64,000 nt of DNA from positions 62,663,650 through 62,727,649 of the forward strand of contig CM038469.1 in NCBI GenBank assembly GCA_021464415.1. The letters run 5' to 3'. Below the pieces are notes generated by a model, which worked only from the letters and a program-made list of their open reading frames with translations, searched no databases and was not told the DNA's origin. Both the position numbers and the translations under genes were made by a program. Origin of the DNA: Lonicera japonica. Its lineage: Eukaryota > Streptophyta > Magnoliopsida > Dipsacales > Caprifoliaceae. Of this stretch, positions 11,185 through 22,500 are shown one piece after another (the first letter of the stretch is position 1; the number at the start of each line of letters is the position of its first letter).

Positions 11185-12480
11185 TTTTACAATAAGGACA
11201 CTTTTCATAATATTAATTTATTTTAAGGAAAGTGATAATTGTTGATGGACAAAAATACCCTGATATAATTCCCTCTCCCTCACTCCTCTCTCTCTCTTAC
11301 AGAAATATAAATCGTTTATATATAAACCAAGCATTGTATGTTGTTGGTGCTGCTAATGAACATTTCAACAACATCTCTTCTTCTTCTTCTTCTTCCTCCT
11401 CTTCTTCTTCTTCTTCTTCTTCTTCTTCTTCTTTGTTTAATGAATTCTCTTTCTCTCTCTAAATCTTTTTTTTTCTGTAAAAGTATCTCTCTCTTGATCT
11501 TTAATGTGAGACACAGAGAGAGAGAGAGTTTGAAATTATGTGGGAAGTGTTTCTTCGATAGGACTGAAAGAAATGGGAGGCGGAAGATGACGTGTTTCCT
11601 ACGAAAATGCCACTTGCTTTTGAAGAGGAGGCGGAAGAGGCTTGATGATTACTTGGATCTAGTTTTTCTTTTTGCAATTTGTGCGAAATTTGGTGGTAAA
11701 AGGAGAAAAGGCAAATCATAGATAAAATTGAAGGCGGTTGAGGTGGAGTGTCCAATTGATGATGAATCGAAATCGTTCATGAAGGTTTCGAGAACATAGA
11801 AGACTAATGAAGATGTTTATTTTGACAAGGATTTAGATTTGATTGGAGGTGTGAGAGATGAAGATCTCATCAATTTTTTTTATTTTTTTATTGGTGCTAA
11901 AACTGATTTAGTATCATTGGTATACTGAAATAGATTGGTGCTAAATATTCTGGTTGGTGCTCAGAAGGTGCTAAATGCATTTAGCACCTTCTGGTTGCTG
12001 TCTAGAGCATATTCAGGTTATTGTTCTGGTTGCTGTCCAGGTGGTGCTAAATGCATTTAGCACCTTATGGTTGTGCATTTAGCATCTTCTGGTTATTGTT
12101 CAGAAGGTGCTAAATGTATTTAGCACCTTCTGGTTGTGCATTCAACATTTTCTGGTTATTATTCAGAAGGTGCTAAATGCATTTAGCACATTCTGGTTGT
12201 ACATTTAGCATTTTCTGGTTATTATTCAGAAGGTGCTAAATGCATTTAGCACCTTCTGGTTGTGCATTTAACATTTTTTGGTTATTGTTCAGAAGGTCCT
12301 AAATGCATTTAGCACCTTTTGGGTCCAGAAGGTGCTAAATGCATTTAGCACATTCTGGTTGATATTAGTGTCATAATATGACGTGAAATATTATAAAAAA
12401 AGGGTATTAGTGTATTTTTTGTATAGTGTCCTTAATTTACATTGCTAATTTTTAAGTGTCCTTTATAATTATATTATTAT
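11185..12480. mobile_element. Putative non-autonomous DNA element with imperfect long TIRs
   Basis: The left end (about 11185-11270, with ATAAGGACACTTTTCATAAT and GATGGACAAAAATACCC) resembles the reverse complement of the right end (about 12395-12480, with AAAGGACACTTAAAAATTAG and ACAAAAAATACAC). Between them lie a CT/TTC microsatellite (about 11376-11460), a low-quality open frame, and the palindromic minisatellite at 11962-12357. The Leu-rich open frame at 11338-11721 is mostly translated microsatellite and I do not call it a gene. Exact ends and target duplication are unresolved. Confidence 0.4.
11962..12357. repeat. Seven-copy palindromic minisatellite
   Basis: A 32-bp palindrome, CAGAAGGTGCTAAATG followed by its exact reverse complement, starts at 11962, ~12038, 12101, 12164, 12227, 12290 and 12326. 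The copies at 11962 and 12227 are perfect; the others have one to a few changes. From 12038 to 12290 the spacing is ~63 bp. Connecting spacers (CTGGTTGTGCATTTAGCATTT-like, then TTCTGGTTATTGTTCA-like) are repeated as well. Each copy could extrude as a hairpin, and transcripts would be highly structured. Confidence 0.85.
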
Positions 12481-13549
12481 TAGAATAAACCCTTATGTCT
12501 AATTGCCTCTAAATTTAAGTCATCCTATTATTAAATCAATAGTTTAAATATGCTGCTGTATTTTTAAATTGAAATTCATTACCCTAGAGGAGTGTCTCGA
12601 AGCAATAGTTGATGTTGCCTATACCTTAGCACAACTGCATGTTATTGTATGTTTGCTTAACATCGATTGATTTGATGTTTACTGTCGTCACTCAAGATTT
12701 TTCTTTCGATCTAGAGTTTCCACTTTAAAATCTTTAATACGTAAAAATTATATTCGACTAACAAGTGGATCATATGAAAAAATTTTTATCGTTCATTAAA
12801 AAATATTGAACAGAGCCTACAACACCTTCCTCAGTGTATTTATATATTGCTAAATATACATATAAATCTTTTAAAATGACTTTGACACATGAGATTAAAA
12901 TCAATTTACAATAGAAGCCATTTAAGATGGCTTAAGAGTCGAGTCCTTGGTTGAATGATTTATTTGGCTTTGATGATATTTTATTCCAGCAATATTTCTA
13001 TTTTGTTGGGTGGTATTATAATTAAAATAGTTATACTTTTTGGCAAGGAAATATACAACTTCAAAAATAATATTATATTATGATAAAGAGAATATTTTTT
13101 TTTTACAATATAAATATATAAATTTCTTTTTAACTATTGATATATGTACTATTATTATTATTATAAGAATAAATTATAAAATATCATATATTTAACTGAA
13201 TCAAACGTATTCTTTAAAAAAATCATTAGTCATTTAAATATGAGGTTTGAAGAATCAAATAAAATCAAATATATTCTTAAAAAATTCATTAGTCATTCAA
13301 ACATTGAAGTTATTGTATTGGTTTTGACGATGCTAAGTTTCATCGATTTCTCCACTCTAAAAATCGCTTGCTTAATGCGGGTGTAAATAATAAAGAGAGG
13401 GGAAAAAAAAAAGGAAGAAAGAAGAGAGTCCGGAGATTATGAGGAATAGTATATAATAATATACAATAATACATCTCGCCATAAATGTCTGTCTGACTAA
13501 AACCGTCTATAATAATACCAAAAGAAAAGAAAAATACATAATCGTAAAA
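12481..13549. other. Intergenic DNA and ACS upstream region
   Basis: The sequence is AT-rich with no supported gene. TATA-like sequence occurs at about 13449-13470, 80-100 bp before the ACS start codon, and is a plausible core promoter. The copies of CATTAGTCATTYAAA near 13225 and 13290 form a short direct repeat. Confidence 0.4.
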
Positions 13550-16500
13550 ATGACCCTTTCTCTCGCTTCTTACCAAAATCATAATAATAATAATAATAAT
13601 TATTATTATTCAACAACCGGTAATCGGATTGCATCATTTGAAACAGTCCCGATTCCGATCTCCCCATATTCCAAATCCAATAAATATTTGGTCAAAGCTG
13701 CAGCAGCAGCAAAAGCAAAAAAGAAGCCGCCTTGGAAATTTCGATTATCCCAACAGAATACTCCGCTGACATTGATCGGCGGCAATAGTACTAGTAGTAG
13801 AAATCCTCCGCCTCCGGTATTAATATCATTTCTGAAAATGACTACTAATAGTAGAAAGAGGACATCCGATCACCTGAGACATGTGGAGTCCATGGCCACT
13901 CTGCCTTCTGGCGCCGGCACCATATCAAGGTTGAACGCCGTCATTCTCGGAGAGGCTCTTGCTTCCGAGGAGGATGATCTCGTTTTCCCTAGCCAACATT
14001 TCTCTCAACAGGCTCTCGTTCCCTCTCCCCAAAAGGTATCTCCTCTCTCTCTCTCTCTACTTCTTCTTTTCTTTTCTATTTAATACTACCTATTCACCTG
14101 CCCAATTATCATTTATGATCCAACTACTTTGTTGTTTTTGCTCCAATATTAAGGGCTGTTTGATTTTGCCTCTCAATGGGGTGGAGTTTTCAGCATTTGG
14201 ATGTACGATAAGTTGTTTTTTTCTTTAATCATTAAGATATTAAGGCTATTTTTTCATCTTCAGGCTTGGATTCAACATTTAAAATTTGGCATTCAGGATT
14301 TCGATTTTTTTTTTAACATTACATCGCTATAGCAGTAAATTGTTGATTGGAATTGGAATCACCTTTCTCTTCTTTATGAATGAAAGTTTTAAGTTAACAG
14401 ACACTTGTAGTAGTAGTATTTATTTGTTTCATAGTTAATAGTAATTCCTTTTGCATTCCTCTTTTTAACATTGTGTGTTAAATTTTCCCCTTTTCACTAT
14501 GAAAACCATCAGTATTTGGAGTTGTATAGGAGGTCCATTGAAGACCCCGCCGGATTTTGGTCTGATATTGCGTCGGATTTCTATTGGAATGAGAAATGGG
14601 GTCAACAAGTCTACTCAGAGAATCTAGACATCAGGAAAGGGGACATCAAAATCGAGGTATTCTCGTCCGTCCATCGATTATTAACCCACATTTGATCACC
14701 TCTCTCTTTCTCTTTGTTAATCTGATTTACTTCTCTCTCTCTCTCTATCTCTCTGTGTAATTTAATAAAATGTAATGTAATGTATTATCATCAGTGGTTC
14801 AAGGGTGGTATGACCAACATTTGCTACAACTGCCTGGATAGAAACATTGAGTCTGGAAGTGGTGATAAAATTGCAATTTATTGGGAAGGAAATGAGCCTG
14901 GTAATGATGCCGCTTTAACGTACAACCAAATTCTTGAGAAAGTTTGCCAGGTTTTGATGTTGCTCCTTCATAATCTGTCTCTCCCCATGCTTATGCATAT
15001 ATACACACATGCTTGTAGTCCAAATTCCAATGAATCTTGTTTCGCTTGTGGCCAATCCAGCTTGCAAATTACCTGAAAGATGTTGGTGTCAGAAAGGGTG
15101 ATGCTGTTGTGATTTACTTACCCATGCTTTCGGAACTTCCAATAACAATGCTTGCATGTGCTCGCATTGGTGCTGTCCACTCCGTAGGCCTCAGAAGCAT
15201 ATATTCTACTTCCCTTGTAGTTCAGTTTGTCTCTCATTTTTTTTAAGATATCATTTCTATTTCTGTTTTTCAGGTTGTGTTTGCTGGTTTCTCTTCCGAA
15301 TCTCTTGCCCAAAGGATCATGGATTGCAAACCGAAGGCTGTCATAACTTGCAATGCTGTTAAGAGAGGGTCTAAAATAATTAATCTTAAAGACATAGTTG
15401 ATGCTGCTCTCACAGAATCATCCCAAAATGGGATCTCTGTAGGTGGGGAAACTGTCACCGCTTCATTTCTTGAATGCGATAATACCCCCCCCCCCCACCC
15501 CCCCCCCCAATATTTGATTCACCATCCCCTCCTTGTTAACATAATTTCATGTCTCGTGTGGGAACCATAAAATGATGAAGGCATGTTTGTGTATGAAGAT
15601 TTCAGACTGATATTTAAAGTACTTAGCTATCCAACATACAGAAACTATGTTACGCATGAGCATGATTGCCTAATGATTCCCTTCTGTTTTTTGAAATAGT
15701 CCTTGTATTAAAGGAAAATAACTTGGGAGGAAATAATCTTAACCATAAGAATTCATTAATATAAACTCTCATTGGGCTGGAGGGAGCATGTTAGTGGTCC
15801 TGAAAGTCTGAAACTAGAGACCTAGTCTCTCTGGTTGTAGTTTGCTGTACACTTTAAGTTCAGTCTTCTGTATACAAGTTTTTTTTAACCTTTTGTTGTC
15901 TTTCTTGAGTAGGTACATGCTTGACCTATGAAAATGAGTCGGCCATGACGAAGGGAGCTACTAAATGGCAAGATAAAAGAGATATATGGTGGCAGGTGGG
16001 TAAATAACATGGTTTCTTTCTATGTTCTTAGTTTTATTGAAAATAAATACAAATAAAATTGAGGATGAAGTCCTTCTCTGCCCAAAACTCCTGAACCACA
16101 TTAGCTTTTCAAAGGCAAAAGCAGTTTAGAATTTACAATTCATCTTCTGATATTTTTCTTTTCTGAGGGCATAGGATAGGGGTTTACTTTTTATAGTAAT
16201 TGTAATTTATTTGTGCCATTACTTTATCGTAATGTGCATCTAGGTCATACACTTCCCGTGGCAACATCTACTGGTACTCCAGTTGACTAAAAAAATTTGC
16301 AATCAGTGATATCTTAAGCGAAGTGCAACCTTATCCTTTTGAAATTCACTTCCATATTATGTTCTAAGAATCTAAGATATTTAGATTGCGGTTTTGGATT
16401 TGATAGAATAGAACATGTAATGAAATTGGATTTGAATTAAATAGAATATGCAACGAAAAGTTTTGGTGGGAAAATTAGCATTGTGTCTGAGCGGGCGAAA

Positions 16501-19500
16501 GTTGGATATATCTAGCATATATTTTTGGTTTATCAAAGTGACATTTAAAAAACAAGGTATCATATTATATAGATATCTTATAAGTAGGCCATATAATAAG
16601 TAAGATGCTCGCTGCAAACTCCCTTAAACACCTGATTTGCTATGAATTTGTGTGGAGGATATAAAATTTTTATTTGAAAAAGGATTAGAAAGGTAGAGGA
16701 CAAATTTGCCATCCAAAAGCTAGACAAACAATAGCTAAAGACGAATTGATGAATGGTGGCGCTCCAGTCCAGTTGAAGATCTAAAGGACAACCTTAAATG
16801 CAAACGTCCATAGTGATATCAAGAACACCATCCTGCCAGAGTGCAGGGAAAAGGGTAGCAATTGTCCCCGGAAAACCTCATATTTTTCTTCAACCAAATT
16901 CCTCAGGAAAATAACACAGGCTCATAGAGTCTGATATCTGATCCCTGTTAAAGTTGTGTTAATTCAAAAAGCAAGCTTTCAGTAGATGATAGGCAGATTC
17001 GATCCTTCCCTAGGATCCTGACCATGGGTAACCATGCTTTATTTAAACAATATAAAAACAATGGACCTTGCGAGGCCGCCAGTCTGCCCGCACATTACAT
17101 GGATATGAGGAGATGAAACCCTTATGAGGCCTCCACACATGCAAAAAAAAAAAAAATATATTATTGTTAGAGTTGATTAAGGAAAGCCAATCTGGTAAAG
17201 GCAGTAGTAGGTGAAATTCCATGATGAATTCTTCATTAGAACCTCATAGTCTCTGGCTGAAGAGAAATGAAAGGAATTAAGAAGAGTAATTAGATTCAGA
17301 AACTTATCTGCTTTTCTATCAGATTTCTCAAAACTCAAGTTCCCAAGATAGCGAATTAACTATACACGATAGAGGCTGAGAACTCAAGAGCATCATAGGG
17401 AAACAAGAAACAACATAAACATGGGAGATGTGGACCAAAAACAAAGTCCCCAATCATGATTTTTCCCATAAACAAATAGTATAACCATCCTCAGCTCTGT
17501 AATGAATGAGTGGAGTAAAAGAGAATAATATGAGAGATGAATTTGCAAGGATGATGCATTAATTCATTGTGAAACCACATCCAATGCCATACTGGCTCCA
17601 TAGCTAGAGAGTATTCAGGTTTATTGAACTGCCACAGACACTGTCACACTTTCTAGCTACTAGTTCCTCAAACCTAAACTCCCTTTAGTTAGAGGCCAGT
17701 TAACAGGGGCCGTGACCAATAAAATGGTCCATTTTTCCTTCTGACGCTAGATCACAAAATTTTCTTATGAAACTCTAGGCAGTTGACCCTCTCATCAACG
17801 AAAGCTGGTGTAGAAGGGTAATTAAGCAAGATAACGTAATATGAGATTTAACCAATTTGATGGATAATGTAATATCATTACTCATAAGTGTGGAGATTTT
17901 TTAGAGGATACTTGGATTGAGGCCTTGAGGGAGAGAAGATCAACAAACTAAGGGCAAGAGAGAGGCACAGGTGATCAAAATGCTCTACAAGGATGATGAT
18001 TGGCTAATGCCTTTAAACCTTTGGGGTATTGAATGCTTTAAGCTAACTAACTTTCTTTAATGAGGGAACTTTGTTATATATAGTCCCTACGAGAGTTCTT
18101 CTGTTTAATGCATGACATCCTCACTAATGAGAGAAGTATTTTGTCATTAATGGGAAGGGACATCTTCGACCTCATTACCCTTGAGGAGGGGGCCCACTGA
18201 TGGAGCCAATATAGGCTCAGTGGGGGCTTCAGCTCCCACTCAACTTTTCCAAATTATTTTTTCTTATGTATAGTACTAAAATAATATTTTATGAAAACTG
18301 TAAATTAATTATTTAAAAATTGTAATTAAAAGAAACTAACTTAAATTTAACAAAATCATGTGTCTCTCTTTCTTTCTTCCAACATTTACGCAGCAGTTCA
18401 TTCTCTTCCTCTTTGGCTCTCTCAACATTCCCTATGCTTGGGAGTTTTAATTTGGAGAGAAAGGGAGAGAGTTTATCTTTAGTCTTGATTTGAGTGTTTT
18501 TTGAGGAGAGAAAAGGGAGAGAATTAATTAAAACTTTCTCTCCAAATCATTCTCTCCAATTTGGAGAGAATCGGAGAGAAGAGAGTTTTTTTTTGTTGAA
18601 AATCTATTGCATTGACTATTTTACCCTTAAAATATATAACAAATTTTTAAAAGATAATATTTTCTCTCCCTTTCCTTTCAACTCACAAACATAGAGGAGA
18701 GAGTAACATTCTCTCCCTTCTTAGACTTCCAAATAAAGGATAGAAAATAATTTTCCTTTCTCTCCTTTTCTCTTCCCTCCAATTAATACTTTCTCTAATT
18801 TTCTTCTCTCCTAAACTCCCAAACGCATGAAAGTTCTGATATCTCCTTTTAAATTTAATATGGCATAATAAAACCATTTATATAACCATCCTATGTAATG
18901 GAAATACCATTTTCAAATTTTCTAAGGTCAGATTCAATCTTTCATTTTTAATATTTTATTTCCTTTTTCAAATTTTCTAGGGTAAAATAATAAAGCTATC
19001 ATGAAATGGTTTCAGAACATGAAAAGTCATCGGGGGTGATTGTAATTGTACTCCTGACAACAATATGAATCAAATATCCAAGTATATATATTTGCTATGT
19101 TTATTAATTCTTTTCTTTTATTATTTTATTGCTCCCACTCACAATAATTTCTGGCCATTCCCAGAGAGGGCATCTCCCTTTTCATTTATTAGGGAGGAAT
19201 GGACTATAGAATATATGTGTTAGGGTTTACTCTATTGCACACGCACATAGGTGTAGGGGCTATTTTAGGAACTGATGCTATAGTTCTTTATCTATTGCAG
19301 AGAAGAAGGGGTGTCTGATGTGATGACCTACCATTTAGGTGAACTCAACTGTTCTTTTCGTGAAAATAAGTCTGCTGCTAGGCCCAGCTTTGCTTGATAG
19401 CTGTAGCCAGCTCCCTTTCAAATTTAGATGTTTCATTAGATTGGACAAAAAAGGTCCCCATTGTTAGAATTAGAAAGTAATGTTGGCAGGTCTAGGGTCC

Positions 19501-22500
19501 TATTTCATTGCTTGATTAGTTTATTGCAATAAATATTTCTGTTTTGATTAAAAAATCTCTTACCCTTATGGAAAAAAGAGTTGATTTTGACTCTTGTTCG
19601 TCATCACAAATTTCCAGGATGTTGTTCCCAAATATCCCAAGACGTGTACTGTGGAGTGGGTAGATGCGGAGGACCCGCTTTTTCTGCTCTATACTAGTGG
19701 GAGCACTGGAAAACCCAAGGTACAAAAGCCTCTGGCATAATCAAGTGGTTTTCTTTCTGGTTCTGCAAGTGTCTTAACAACTTGTTTCATTGATTTGGTA
19801 GGGTGTTCTGCACACAACAGGAGGATACATGATATACACTGCAACGACATTCAAGTATGCATTCGACTACAAGCCGTCGGACATATATTGGTAATCTTCG
19901 AATTTCGTAGATGTTGGTGTTTTCAGAGCTTCATAAGCTTCTTTGAGTACAAAGCTATTATGTTCCTTGTAATCTAATCAATGTTTCATTATTTTAGGTG
20001 TACAGCTGATTGTGGTTGGATCACTGGACACAGCTATGTTACTTATGGGCCTTTGCTAAATGGAGCGACGGTTGTACTTTATGAAGGGGTAACAAATTCT
20101 TAACTTCTGAAGGCTATTCGTGAAAATTGATGATTCATCTTATTGATAATTAAATTGATCCATAAGAACCTCTTAATTAATTGATATATGGTATTATTAC
20201 CTTTGAGCAATAGATGACAGTAAAGCACAAACAAAATACAGTGCAACAAACTATATAAATAAATGTTTCTGTTTATATGAACTTCAAAGCTATGCGAAAT
20301 GATTTTTGGTATAATGAGTGCGATCACTGCATTTGAGTTGAAGAATACATATAAAGCGTCTTATTCAGCATCATATAATTGCATTCCAAAGGATGTCACT
20401 TGAAGCTAAATGCTGATACGAAGGTGATATTAATGTTTGATTTATTGTCAAATTTCTTTTAAAACTGAAATCAGTAAGGAAAACTTTCAGCACAAGTATT
20501 TTTAAATTCTTAAGATGATCTATTGTAACAATGATTCTACTAATACATTGCTTTATTGAATGGGTAAGTTCCCTATTCAAAAAAGAAGGAAAAAGAAGAT
20601 GGTATTTTTGGATGTTTGCATAGCTAGACCAAAAAAAAAAAGGTTTGAATAGGTGATAAATTTGCTCATGGGCCATAGGCCCATGGTCATTGCGGAAAAA
20701 ATCATTTGTGGTGCATCCTACTAGCATCGAATTGAATAAATTCCAGTTAATCAAATAGATGATGTTTCATTTTAATCATTTGGATAACTTCCTTCAAATC
20801 CATTTGGGCAGTAGAGTTACTTTATGTTATTAGGTTGTGATGGATGTAATTTGGGTGGGTTGCTGGAAAGATTGGGTAGCTTTTTGTGGCCTGTTGTGTA
20901 GTGCATTGGCCTTCAGATTTAGGCTCTGTGTGTTGTTCGCTTTTTGTTTCTTTTAAAAATCGAAGTCTCATCCATTGCTCATGTATGTCTTGTAAAATTC
21001 TTTGATATTTTAACAGAAAGTTTCTATTATTACAGATAAAAAGCTTCTAGGAGCAGTGATGTGATTATAATTCTTTGCCAAAATATCTGATATGTCTTGC
21101 AGGCTCCAAATTATCCCGATGCTGGACGTTGCTGGGACATTGTTGACAAGTATAAGGTGTCATTATTCTACACTGCGCCAACACTGGTGCGGTCTCTCAT
21201 GCGTGCTGGAGATCAGGCAATAAATCTATCTATCCTTGCAATTTGGTGTTTCAACTAATATAAAAAAACAGTGGTTACTGCTAAAAGGATATAATATACT
21301 GTCTGTAAAATAGTTTTGACAATTTCTCTATGATTTTATGCATCACGACAAGAGAACTCCTTGACTGGGTGGGCTCCAAATTCTCCGTTATTGTTAGGTG
21401 TTGATTAAACTTCATTTCAAATAAGTCATATGGTTTTGTTTAAGTCCAAGTGTATTCGGTGTTTTATCTTCACGCAATCAAGCCTCATGTTCATTCCAAT
21501 CAAGCATCAAAGATACATCATTTTGTATCGTAGGTTCTTGCTTGTGGCATTTGCTTGTGCATTTCAATTTTCATAGTATCTATCAATTTCGTATCAATCT
21601 GGACATTTTCTCCCTTCCCATCACCAGAAAGGAAGAATGGTTCTTCTACAAGGAAGAGATACTCTGAGCTATTTTTTCGAAAATGGAACACTTATTTTGG
21701 GTGCTTTTGACTGATGCAGTATGTTACTCGTTATTCTCGCAAATCTTTAAGAGTCCTTGGAAGTGTAGGCGAGCCTATAAATCCTAGTGCATGGAGGTTC
21801 AGAGCTCTATTCACTCTGAATTTAAGCCATAAAAATATTTAAAAATCACATGATGTATTCTTATTCGTTGGCTTAACAGGTGGTTTTTCAATGTTGTTGG
21901 AGATTCGAGGTGCCCAATATCCGACACTTGGTGGCAAACAGAGACTGGTGGCTTCATGGTAGTTATGTTTTCTCTCTTTATTGTTGCTGTATCGTGCTTA
22001 TGACTGCTGCAATTATTACATTGATCATTGGATTGTCATTGCTGCATATTGCAGATTACTCCTTTACCAGGTGCCTGGCCACAAAAACCTGGTTCAGCTA
22101 CTTTCCCTTTCTTTGGGGTTCAGGTACATTCCGCAAACTAATTTTCCTGACAGACTTTCTTCCCCATTGTCATTTCATTTTGTCCTCTCTCTTATTCATT
22201 GCAAACTAATCTTCTTTTTGTATGAATGTAGCCTGTCATAGTGGATGAGAAGGGTAATGAGATAGAAGGCGAGTGCAGTGGATATTTATGTGTGAAGGGC
22301 TCATGGCCTGGAGCATTTCGAACTCTGTATGGGGATCATGAAAGATATGAAACTACATACTTTAAGCCTTTCCCTGGCTATTATTTTAGTGGTGATGGCT
22401 GCAGTAGGTAAATATTGTTTGATGTTTTATAAAGCCTTTCTTATAAAAAAAGTTGGTTGTTTTTAAATGACCATCGGTACGAATTAAATTTTAAAACCTT

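Noticed and set aside
11338..11721. 127-codon Leu-rich open frame
   Set aside because: Its first third is translated (TTC/CTT)n microsatellite and the rest matches no domain I know.
11962..12357. Regularly spaced palindromic repeats resembling a CRISPR array
   Set aside because: The spacers are repeats of each other, there are no cas genes, and the window is plant nuclear DNA.
15484..15512. Long C homopolymer after ACS exon 5
   Set aside because: It lies in the intron; the exon ends at 15442 with a good donor. It is a likely sequencing weak spot, not a feature.
20371..20754. 127-codon minus-strand open frame in an ACS intron
   Set aside because: It has no domain, spans plain intron sequence and no other support exists.
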